Source: Granulicella sp. L46 (lineage in GTDB: Bacteria; Acidobacteriota; Terriglobia; Terriglobales; Acidobacteriaceae). From it: DNA of 64,000 nucleotides. The first letter of the stretch is position 1, and each line of letters opens with the position of its first letter. Where the stretch lies: contig NZ_LMUT01000016.1 of the NCBI RefSeq assembly GCF_009765785.1, positions 132,212 to 196,211 on the forward strand, in the 5' to 3' direction. A program made the position numbers and the translations under genes. The notes beneath the pieces are model-generated. The model worked only from the letters and a program-made list of their open reading frames with translations, made no database searches and was not told the DNA's origin. Shown in pieces: positions 42,704 through 50,916 of the stretch.

Positions 42704-43330
42704 CTAGCGAGGGCCAATGCGAAAAGCAATCCCAGTCGTCACGCGAAGATCATTCTGATGATCGTTCACAGCATTTGGCAGCCGCGAGTAGACGTAATTC
42801 ACCTCAACGATGTTCCACGCAAAATGCCGGCTCAGCAAGCGACTGACGCCGCCGCCGCCACTCACTGCAAACGCCTGGCTGTTCCGCACAAACGCATAGT
42901 TTGAGAGCTCGTCGGACCCTCCTACCAGCACCTGCGCATACGGCGTAAACCTGCTCGCCGATCGATACGAATAGCGCGGCCCGAATAAATAGTCGAACAC
43001 CGTAATCGTCTGCGGCGTGTCATTGATATTGTGCGCGTGGGTAGTCTGCAGGTCTGCAACCATGCTGAGACCATGCGGCATATTAACTACTAAATTTCCG
43101 CCGCCGCCGTTCATCGAAAAGCATCCGCACGCCGCCGGTGGCGCATTCGCCCGCACATACGCATAATCCAGGCCGACATCCACCGCACTTGTCTGCCCCG
43201 GCTCCAATCCAAACACCATCGTCGGCCGCGCCTGTGCTCGACCGTGAAAGGGAAGCGCGACGACTACCAGCGCGACGAATCCCTTGATCGCCGCCGCACC
43301 TACCGCTGAGAAGGTTCTATCCAATCGCAT
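42704..43330 (-). CDS. Outer-membrane beta-barrel protein, function unknown
   Basis: 208 residues with a signal peptide (hydrophobic KGFVALVVVALPF, cleavage near GRAQA). The mature part shows alternating beta strands typical of small 8-stranded barrels (VDVGLDYAYVRAN, LSMVADLQTTHAHN, TVFDYLFGPRYSY, FTPYAQVLVGG, FAWNIVEVNYVYSRLP, LRVTTGIAFRIG). It resembles acidobacterial OmpA-like/porin-family barrels. It lies 10 bases downstream of the NHL/choice-of-anchor gene on the same strand and may be its last operon partner. No specific function. Confidence 0.7.
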   Translation of the reverse strand: MRLDRTFSAVGAAAIKGFVALVVVALPFHGRAQARPTMVFGLEPGQTSAVDVGLDYAYVRANAPPAACGCFSMNGGGGNLVVNMPHGLSMVADLQTTHAHNINDTPQTITVFDYLFGPRYSYRSASRFTPYAQVLVGGSDELSNYAFVRNSQAFAVSGGGGVSRLLSRHFAWNIVEVNYVYSRLPNAVNDHQNDLRVTTGIAFRIGPR

Positions 43331-43340
43331 CGCGTCTCTC

Positions 43341-46300
43341 CTACTGAACCGTCAGCGTGACGGTGGTGGAATGTTGAGTGGAACCGCTCGTACCGGTCAC
43401 GGTAACGGTGTATGTCCGGGCCGGAGCCTGCGAGTAATATCCGCCGCCGCAACCCGTCAGCATCGCCGCCCCCACGCTGAGCAGCAGGCACAGCAGCCCG
43501 GAACCCAGCCGCCAGATTCGCTCTCTGCGCCTCCACCAAAGTAGCGGTATGCAGAATGCCAAGGTAACGCCAGGCATCCAGCGCCAGCCGCTCGGCGCAT
43601 GGGCCTGCGCAGTGAGCGAAGCCGTCTGGATCGTCAGCACGCTCCCCTCGCTCTCGCCGCCCGGTGTCACCGACGCCGGCGCAAACGTAGCCGTCGCGCC
43701 CGTAGGCAATCCCGTGGCGCTCAGCGCGACCGCATTGCTGAAGTCCCCGTTCACCGAGCCGACTGTGACCTGATACGTCGCCACGCCGCCGTAGTTCACA
43801 GTCTCTATAGCCGGCGTGACGCTCACCGTAAAGTCCGGTGCCGCAATCCCCGCGCCGCTCAAAGAAGCAGTCTGTGGCGAACCCGCCGCAGAGTCCGCCA
43901 CAGAAACCGTTGCCGTGAAGCTCGCCACCGAGCTCGGCGTGAACGTCACCTCGATCGTGCACGAGGCCCCCGCCGCCAGCGACTCACCGCAAGTTGTCGT
44001 CTCGGCAAAGTCCGATGCATTCGTCCCGCCAATCGCGACGCCCGAGATCGTCATCGCTGCATTGCCCGTGTTCGAGAGCGTCACCGTCTGCGCACTCGCA
44101 GTCGCTCCCGTAACCACGTTCCCGAAGCTAACCGTACTCGGCGAAAGTGCAGCAATCGGAGCCGCCGGAGCCGTTCCCGATCCACTCAGCGTCGCCGTCT
44201 GCGGTGAGCCCGTCGCGTTATCCGCAACCGAAACCGTCGCCGCAAAGCTCGCCACCGAACCCGGCGTGAACGTCACCGAGATCGTGCACGTAGCTCCCGC
44301 AGCCAGCGAACCTCCGCACGTATTCGTCTCTGCAAAGTCACTAGGATTCGCGCCAACAATCGTGATCCCCGAGATTGTCAGCGCCGCGTTGCCTGTATTC
44401 GACAGCGTCAGCATCTGCGCACTCGACGTCACGCCCGACGCCACACTCCCGAAGCTCAGCGTCCCCGGAGAGAGCGTCGCAGTGGGTGCCGCTGCAGCCG
44501 TTCCCGTCCCTTGCAGCGTAATGCTCGAAGGGCTCGCCAGGGCATTGCTGGCTACGCTAATCGACCCCGTCTGCGCCCCGGTTGCTGTGGGAGTAAACGT
44601 CACCGTCAGGGTGCAGGTTTCGCTCGGACTATACCCGCCATCCGTCTCCTGTTCGCAGGTTCCTCCCGTGACGCTGAAGGGCCCCGTGGCAGTAAAGTTC
44701 AGGCTATTGAAGTTCAGGAAGTTGTTACCCGTATTCTCGACCGTAACGGTCAGCGGCGCGCTCGTCGTGCCCGTCGCCTGGTTGCCAAACTGCAGCAATC
44801 CCGTTGGTCCAGCCGACAGCACCTGCGGCGTCCCCGTTATCGGAATGAGCACGTTGCCGTTGTTGTCGATTCCTGGCTGTCCAACACCAGACAGTAATGC
44901 CGCCGTCGCTGGTCCTCCCAGCCCGCCGGTCCCGCCCCCCGCGAATGTGGAGATGTACCCCTGGTTGCTAGCCTTGCGTAGAGTCGTTCCATTCGAAATA
45001 AAGATGTCATCGGCTTCGTTGAGCGTAATCGACAGGGGAGTAATCTCCGCGCTGGTGGCTACGCCGCCATCTCCCGTATTGCCCGCGGTCCCGTTACCAG
45101 CCGCGGTCGAAATCAGCCCCGGCTCGAAGTTTTCGTTGATGTAGCGTATGCGGTAATTCAGCGAGTCCGCAATATAGATGTTCCCGTTGCGATCACTCGC
45201 CACACTGGTCGGCGCATTCAACTCCGCGGTGTTTGCTTGTATGTTGTCGCCGTTATATCCGGCCATGCCCGCGCCGCCCGGCGCCTGCACACCCGCGAAC
45301 AGCGTCGCCACGCCTATAGACGTCACCTTCACCACAATCTGTTGCGTTGGTTCCGCAATGTACAGATTGCCGGAAGGATCAAAGGCAATCCCCGCAGGAG
45401 CGAGCACGACAGCCGCTCCCGTGCCTCCATTGAAGTAGGTGCCACTGCCTCCTCCGACAAAGGTCGTAATCGTGTGGGTCGTCGCATTCACCTCGCGAAT
45501 GCGAAGATTGCCGGAGTCAGAAATGTAGACATTTCCCAGTCCATCAACCGCGAGGCCTGACGGTGCATTCAGATGGGCCGCGTTTGCCGGGCCGTTATCG
45601 CCGCTAAAGCTGCCAGCGCTGCCTTGAACACCCGCAAACGTTGTGATGTTTCCGGTGGTATCGAGCTTCAACACCACGTTTGCGGTCGGCTCCGCGATGT
45701 ATACATTTCCACTAAAGTCCACCGCCACCGCGCTCGGTCCGCACAGCTGCGTTTCCAGGGCCGGGCCTGGCTCCGCCGGGCTCACACAGTTTATTGGCAT
45801 CGTGCCGGTTCCTGCAATCGCGCTCAGGACGGTTGGCGTGAACTGCACCTGGGGCTCCGCCGCAGGCGTTCCTACACCGCTTAGTGTGATCGTTTGTGGC
45901 GAGCCGCTGGCGCTATCCGCTACCGAAAGTGTTGCCGAAGATCCGCCGACGACCGTTGGAAAGAAGTTGATCAGATAGGTGCAGCTGGCTCCCGCGGCAA
46001 GCGTGCTTGTGCAAGTAGAAGTTGGATAGATTACGAACTCACTCGCGTTTGTTCCCGTGATGCTCGCCACGATATTGGTGAGGGTCGCAGTGCCGGTATT
46101 GGTCAGCGTAGCTGTACCTTGCGTGTAATTGCTATTCACCGCGACGTTTGGGAACACCAGCGGATTCGGCGACAGGCCAGCAATCGGCGCCGACGCCGAT
46201 GTTCCATTGCCGGACAAACTGAAGCTCACCGATGGCGCATTTCCCGGTCCCACATCCGTCACCGAGACGCTTCCCGTTGCGCTATAACTCTGTACTGCTG

Positions 46301-48023
46301 TCGGCGCAAACGTCACGTTCAAAGTGCACGTCGCATTGACGGCTACGCTGGCGCAGCCGCTGCCCAGGGTCGCGGTGAATGCTGGATCCGTCGTGCTGAC
46401 GCTATACGCATCTGCGGCGAAACCGTATCCCTGGTTCGTCAACGTGATCGACTGTGTCGTGCTCGTCGTCCCGTCCGTCTGCGATCCAAAGTTGAGCGAC
46501 GTCGGCGATCCGACCAGGTAGGCCCCGCTGATCGTCGCGGAGAGCGCCACCGTCTGAGTGACAGCCGTCTGGTTCAGCGAGTTGGTTGTGAACGTCAGCG
46601 TTCCCGTAAAGTCTCCCGGATTCGCCGACGTGAATCCGAGCTGGACCTGGCACAGGGCGCCGGGAGCGATGGTTGTCGATGACGTGCAGTTTCCCGAAGG
46701 CAGTGTTCCGATCGTGAACGTCGCAGATCCGCTTAGGGCCAGCCCTGAGATCGTGAGCGGCTCGTTGCCGCCGTTGTATAACGTAATCGTCTGTGCGGTT
46801 GCGGCTGTCCCAGGCTGTTGCGCTCCAAAGGCCACGGCGCCCGAAGAGCGGTTCACGACGTCCAGGTTGGTGTAGTTCTCGACGAAGACGGTGCCATCCG
46901 GCCCGATCGAAGCTCCCAGTGGGGAAGCGGCTGTATCGATGGATGCTTCCAACGTCCCATATCCCGTTGCCGGCAGCTCGGCCACGCCGCCAGCCGTGTA
47001 CCGCATCGCGTAGAGCGTGTCAGCGGCATCCGTAAACAATCCCTCGCTGGCCCCCACCGTGTTGACTTCCGTCTGCGTCCCGCCAGGCGTTAACTCATTG
47101 ATGGTGTACCCGCCGATGAATACGTTGCCCGCGTCGTCAACCGTCATAATGCTGGGCTGCGTGATCGCCGGGGCGATCGTCACATCGGTCGGACTTCCGG
47201 TCGGAGGAAAAATATAGATGTTCGCATAATCGGCCTCATAGACCGTGCCCGTATTGCCCACCGTAGCCGACTGAATATATCCCGGGCTGGGAGTAGGCCA
47301 CGGAAAAGTGTCTTGGACCCCCCGCACAGTATCGTAGGTGGTGATCGCGGAGTTGGGCTTCTGGTCGGCAATGTACAGAACACCCGCACCGTCGATGGCG
47401 ATCGTCCGCGGAGAGCTGAGACCTGTGATCGGCATCGCCGTAATCACTCCCGCCTTCGTCCGCTGCAAGACAGTGTTCTGTTCGGTTTCCAGGATGTAGA
47501 GCACCCCATTCTCATCCACTACCGAGTCGTAGAGATAACCCGCTTCAGAAACCGAGGTGCTGAACATTCCGGGTTGCAGCAATGCAAATGGGCTCTCACC
47601 GATTCCGTACACCAGCACCGTGGCCAGTCGTGTCGTGCCATTCATCAGGAACAGCGCGTCTCTCCGCCCGCCCGGATACGTAGGCGTAAACTTCACCGAC
47701 ACAGTGCAACTCTGGCTCCCCAACGATCCCGTGCAGCTCACCGCTCCTGCGGTGTAAGACAGTCCATAGTGCATGGTCGCCGTCGGCGTGATCAGGCTGC
47801 TGAACCCCGTGATCGTAAACGTCTCAGTAAGGCTCTCGGCCGTCCCGGCGGAGATTCCCACCTGGGCCGAGGTGAAGGTCAGGCTCGTGCTCGCCGGCGT
47901 TACCGTTTGCGCGAATCCCGGCACGACCATCCCGAAGAGAATGAGTGCAACCCCAAACCGAGCTAAACACGTCGATTTGAGACGCGAAACCGGGCTAAGT
48001 ATGTCGTAAATTGAACCGCTCAC
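43341..48023 (-). CDS. Large NHL-repeat/choice-of-anchor-D surface protein
   Basis: 1560 residues from a GTG at 48023 with a near-perfect AAGGAGG five bases upstream. The signal peptide ends at PGFAQ. Order: an N-terminal beta sandwich (about 45-150), NHL-like beta-propeller blades (about 150-380), choice-of-anchor-D modules (about 390-790), a second NHL propeller (about 790-1120; repeats such as GNVYISDSGNLRIREV and GNIYIADSLNYRIRY), then further choice-of-anchor-D modules and an Ig-like domain. The C-terminus has two hydrophobic helices around a basic loop (WWRRRERIWR), the second ending LTGCGGG, and a last TYTVTVTGTSG strand ending LTVQ. Probably exposed on the cell surface, for adhesion or polymer binding; function unknown. 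Confidence 0.82.
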   Translation of the reverse strand: MSGSIYDILSPVSRLKSTCLARFGVALILFGMVVPGFAQTVTPASTSLTFTSAQVGISAGTAESLTETFTITGFSSLITPTATMHYGLSYTAGAVSCTGSLGSQSCTVSVKFTPTYPGGRRDALFLMNGTTRLATVLVYGIGESPFALLQPGMFSTSVSEAGYLYDSVVDENGVLYILETEQNTVLQRTKAGVITAMPITGLSSPRTIAIDGAGVLYIADQKPNSAITTYDTVRGVQDTFPWPTPSPGYIQSATVGNTGTVYEADYANIYIFPPTGSPTDVTIAPAITQPSIMTVDDAGNVFIGGYTINELTPGGTQTEVNTVGASEGLFTDAADTLYAMRYTAGGVAELPATGYGTLEASIDTAASPLGASIGPDGTVFVENYTNLDVVNRSSGAVAFGAQQPGTAATAQTITLYNGGNEPLTISGLALSGSATFTIGTLPSGNCTSSTTIAPGALCQVQLGFTSANPGDFTGTLTFTTNSLNQTAVTQTVALSATISGAYLVGSPTSLNFGSQTDGTTSTTQSITLTNQGYGFAADAYSVSTTDPAFTATLGSGCASVAVNATCTLNVTFAPTAVQSYSATGSVSVTDVGPGNAPSVSFSLSGNGTSASAPIAGLSPNPLVFPNVAVNSNYTQGTATLTNTGTATLTNIVASITGTNASEFVIYPTSTCTSTLAAGASCTYLINFFPTVVGGSSATLSVADSASGSPQTITLSGVGTPAAEPQVQFTPTVLSAIAGTGTMPINCVSPAEPGPALETQLCGPSAVAVDFSGNVYIAEPTANVVLKLDTTGNITTFAGVQGSAGSFSGDNGPANAAHLNAPSGLAVDGLGNVYISDSGNLRIREVNATTHTITTFVGGGSGTYFNGGTGAAVVLAPAGIAFDPSGNLYIAEPTQQIVVKVTSIGVATLFAGVQAPGGAGMAGYNGDNIQANTAELNAPTSVASDRNGNIYIADSLNYRIRYINENFEPGLISTAAGNGTAGNTGDGGVATSAEITPLSITLNEADDIFISNGTTLRKASNQGYISTFAGGGTGGLGGPATAALLSGVGQPGIDNNGNVLIPITGTPQVLSAGPTGLLQFGNQATGTTSAPLTVTVENTGNNFLNFNSLNFTATGPFSVTGGTCEQETDGGYSPSETCTLTVTFTPTATGAQTGSISVASNALASPSSITLQGTGTAAAAPTATLSPGTLSFGSVASGVTSSAQMLTLSNTGNAALTISGITIVGANPSDFAETNTCGGSLAAGATCTISVTFTPGSVASFAATVSVADNATGSPQTATLSGSGTAPAAPIAALSPSTVSFGNVVTGATASAQTVTLSNTGNAAMTISGVAIGGTNASDFAETTTCGESLAAGASCTIEVTFTPSSVASFTATVSVADSAAGSPQTASLSGAGIAAPDFTVSVTPAIETVNYGGVATYQVTVGSVNGDFSNAVALSATGLPTGATATFAPASVTPGGESEGSVLTIQTASLTAQAHAPSGWRWMPGVTLAFCIPLLWWRRRERIWRLGSGLLCLLLSVGAAMLTGCGGGYYSQAPARTYTVTVTGTSGSTQHSTTVTLTVQ
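43840..44490 (-). repeat. Two near-identical tandem choice-of-anchor-D modules
   Basis: The last two modules repeat with a 327-base (109-codon) period, judged from the matching GTCTGyGGyGArCC words at 43870 and 44197. At protein level SLAAGATCTISVTFTPGSVA aligns with SLAAGASCTIEVTFTPSSVA. More diverged copies lie at 45850-46750. Boundaries are approximate. Confidence 0.7.
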
Positions 48024-48349
48024 CGGAGCCTCCTTATGTCCTCGCTCTGCCGCGAGCCCTTCATTCCGCCTCGTTGTTTGGGACCAGGACACGATCCCTG
48101 GCCGTCCCGATGTCCTAGCTTCAGTTCCTGCGCCTTCTCTTCGGATAAGGGTTCCGGTACCGGAAACATTGGGTTTCCGCACAAAGGACACGTCTTGGGC
48201 CCACCCCAGGACGTTCCTTCGAGCACCAGGGTTTGCTCTCTCTCGCTCACCGTCACCTCGGTGCGCACGCTATGGTGCGTTCCGTCGTCATGCGACTCGA
48301 CGCGGAAGAGCATTGCTCGTTCCCTCAACCATTGGTAAAGTCGTGTCAC
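48020..48349 (-). CDS. Small CxxC protein coupled to the NHL gene
   Basis: 109 residues from a GTG at 48349 with GAGGAG five bases upstream. The stop overlaps the GTG start of the NHL gene as GTGA, and the NHL ribosome site lies inside this frame, so translation is probably coupled. One zinc-knuckle-like pair is present (Cys54-Cys57 in KTCPLCGNPMFP). The N-terminus (RAMLFRVESHDDGTHHSVRT) is beta-rich, the C-terminus basic and Gly/Gln-rich. There is no signal peptide. I do not recognise the family. Support for expression is the coupling and both start signals. Confidence 0.55.
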   Translation of the reverse strand: MTRLYQWLRERAMLFRVESHDDGTHHSVRTEVTVSEREQTLVLEGTSWGGPKTCPLCGNPMFPVPEPLSEEKAQELKLGHRDGQGSCPGPKQRGGMKGSRQSEDIRRLR

Positions 48350-48460
48350 CAAGCTCCTCGAAATTCAGCGTGCGCGAATTGTGCGCATCGCGCTGCAAGA
48401 ACGCCAGTGACCCATTCTGACCGCGACTGACAAGTTGTGAATGGCGATAAACTCAAATAA

Positions 48461-50806
48461 ATGAGTGAGATATTCCAGTTCGGTGAGTTCCGGATTGACC
48501 CCTTGGAACGCACATTGCGGCGCAATGACAGCGCCGTGACGTTGCAACGTCGCGCATTTGACGTGTTGCTTTATCTCGTCCAAAACCCCGGACGGGTCGT
48601 CACCAAGGATGAATTGTTGAAGAACGTCTGGCCAGATGCCTTCGTAGACGAGAACAATCTCACCCAAAGCATCTCTGTACTGCGAAAAGCTCTCGATCAA
48701 CCCCCCGGAGGAAGCAACTACATTACGACTCTCCCCGGCCGTGGCTATCAATTTGTTGTTCCAGTACAGATTCTCGGGCAATCCGAAGGTGCTGGTCAGC
48801 GAAGAAGGCTCGGAGATACGCCGCAGGGTGGAAGCCTGTTGCTTCAGCAGCGCACCGTGACCACCAGCATCGTCACGGAGGAGAAGCACACGCGGCGAAG
48901 GACCTCTATCTGGGGTTGGGTCGTAATTGCGGCGCTCACCTCGGGGCTAATTGCGATCATCTTTGCAGGCAATGCCCTATGGAAACGTCTTCACCCAAAG
49001 CCATCTGTAGCGACCGTCGTGTTGGCGGATTTTGTCAATTCCACGGGAGATGTGACGTTTGATCGCACGCTCAAGCGGGCCCTCAACATCGATCTGGAGC
49101 AGTCTCCCTACATGAATGTCTTGAGCGAGCGTGCGGGAGTAAGCACGCTTCTCTTCATGGGACGGAAGAGTGATACGCCGATTACCGCAGATATCGGCCA
49201 GGAGATTTGTGAGCGTACCAACCGGCAAGCTCTGCTTACGGGCACGATATCGACCGTCGGGAACAAATACCTCGTAACATTGGAGGCTTCATCCTGCACT
49301 ACGGGGAAGCAACTGGCCAGCGCAAAGGCAGAGGCGAAGAGCAAAGAACAGGTTCTCGAGGCACTCGACACCGTTGCTGAACGCGTCCGCAGAGGTTTGA
49401 ATGAGTCCGCCGAGTCCGTTCAGAGTTACGAGGTGCCGCTGCGAGTCGCTACGACGCCATCATTAGAAGCGTTGAGAGCCTATTCCATAGGGAAATACCT
49501 GCAATCGCAGGGTAGCAGTCGAAGCGACATCATTGCTGCCTATCAGCGAGCCGTCGAGCTGGATCCTCAGTTTGCGATGGCTTACCGTGAACTCGCAGTT
49601 GAGAATGTAAACAGCGGCCAAAACACTGTTGGCGCCGAATATTACAAGAAGGCCCTGGATCTGAGCGACCATATCAGCGCATATGAGCAGCTTGTCATTC
49701 GGGCTGGATATTACGCCTATGGACAGCATGATCTGATTGCAGGGATCAAGGCAAACCAGGTATTGGCGTCGGCCTATCCTCAAGACGTCGTTGCAACAGT
49801 CAATATCACCGATGAATACCTGAAGTTGGGACAATATGGTCCCGCGATCGCGACCGGCGAGCGGGGCGTAAAGCAATTCCCAACGAATGCGCTAATGTAT
49901 GAAAACCTCGCCGAGGCCTATAAAGGCGTAAACCGCTTCGAAGATTGTAAGAGAGCAACATTGATGGCTGCGCGAGTCGGCAGGGGAGATACGGGGCTGC
50001 ACCTCAACCTATTTGAGATCGCATTGGCGGAAGATGACGAAGATTCGCTTACTCGGGAGACAAAGTGGTTTGAGACTCACGAGGATGGGACGAGCGTATG
50101 GTATTTCCCATCCTTTCGCGGCGGAGCGGCTGCGGTCCAGGGAAGATATCGACAAGCGCGGGATCTCTTTCAGGCGGCTTATCAAAATGCCGAACGAGTG
50201 AAGTTGCCGGAAACTGCAGACAAAATATTGACCGATGAGGCCCTGGTTGAGTTGAAGCTTGGTCTGCCTGAAGCGTCTCGAATGGCGCTGGATCGAATTC
50301 ATCCTGCCGATTCTGGAACCGCAGATTATGCCCAACTCCGAGCAGAGTTGGGAGATCCGTCGGCGGCGCAAGCATTTCTTGCCGCACACAGCAGTCCGTC
50401 GCCGGACACGTTGCTGACGTACGTAGACTTGCCGCGGATCCGTGCGGTCTTGGCATTGGAACACGGAAAGCCGCTGGATGCGATCTCCGCGCTAGAGTTG
50501 GCGAGGCCGTATGAAATGCGCGATTACAACATTCTGTCGCTTCGCGGGCAGGCTTTTCTGCGAGCCGGCCAACCTGGCAGGGCAATCGATGAATATAAGA
50601 AAATTTTGGGGAATCGGGGAATAGACCCGACATCCGTTCTCTATCCATTGGCATATTTAGGCATGGCTCGGTCCTATGCGGTACTTGGAAACATGAGTGC
50701 AAGTCGCGGTCAGTATGAGGCTTTTCTTACCGCATGGAAAAACGCGGATCGTGATCTTCCGGTTTTGAAAGATGTAAATACGGAGCTCGGCAAGCTGCGA
50801 ATCTAG
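48461..50806 (+). CDS. Membrane-bound winged-helix regulator with TPR sensor (CadC-like)
   Basis: 781 residues. An OmpR/CadC-type winged-helix DNA-binding domain (1-105: FGEFRIDPLERTLRRNDS, LQRRAFDVLLYLVQNPGRVV, ENNLTQSISVLRKALDQ) lacks a receiver domain. A single helix follows (about 148-172: WVVIAALTSGLIAIIFAGNA), then a periplasmic part with an FlgO/TolB-like region (about 180-320) and TPR repeats (about 330-780). The architecture is common in Acidobacteriota. It is divergent from the NHL/CxxC operon (gap 111 bases) and may regulate it; the signal is unknown. Confidence 0.85.
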   Translation: MSEIFQFGEFRIDPLERTLRRNDSAVTLQRRAFDVLLYLVQNPGRVVTKDELLKNVWPDAFVDENNLTQSISVLRKALDQPPGGSNYITTLPGRGYQFVVPVQILGQSEGAGQRRRLGDTPQGGSLLLQQRTVTTSIVTEEKHTRRRTSIWGWVVIAALTSGLIAIIFAGNALWKRLHPKPSVATVVLADFVNSTGDVTFDRTLKRALNIDLEQSPYMNVLSERAGVSTLLFMGRKSDTPITADIGQEICERTNRQALLTGTISTVGNKYLVTLEASSCTTGKQLASAKAEAKSKEQVLEALDTVAERVRRGLNESAESVQSYEVPLRVATTPSLEALRAYSIGKYLQSQGSSRSDIIAAYQRAVELDPQFAMAYRELAVENVNSGQNTVGAEYYKKALDLSDHISAYEQLVIRAGYYAYGQHDLIAGIKANQVLASAYPQDVVATVNITDEYLKLGQYGPAIATGERGVKQFPTNALMYENLAEAYKGVNRFEDCKRATLMAARVGRGDTGLHLNLFEIALAEDDEDSLTRETKWFETHEDGTSVWYFPSFRGGAAAVQGRYRQARDLFQAAYQNAERVKLPETADKILTDEALVELKLGLPEASRMALDRIHPADSGTADYAQLRAELGDPSAAQAFLAAHSSPSPDTLLTYVDLPRIRAVLALEHGKPLDAISALELARPYEMRDYNILSLRGQAFLRAGQPGRAIDEYKKILGNRGIDPTSVLYPLAYLGMARSYAVLGNMSASRGQYEAFLTAWKNADRDLPVLKDVNTELGKLRI

Positions 50807-50916
50807 CGGATTCTCGATCATCGCTACTGGCCTTCCTCGACTTTCGTACGTAGGACCTTTGCGCAGAGCCGATTCATGTCCCGCGGTGTTGCATCTAATC
50901 TGCAGCACCATCGAAG

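Noticed and set aside
43816-45144. 442-codon plus frame opposite the NHL/choice-of-anchor gene
   Set aside because: Its repetitive Val/Ala/Pro sequence mirrors the repeats on the other strand; no ribosome site and no family match.
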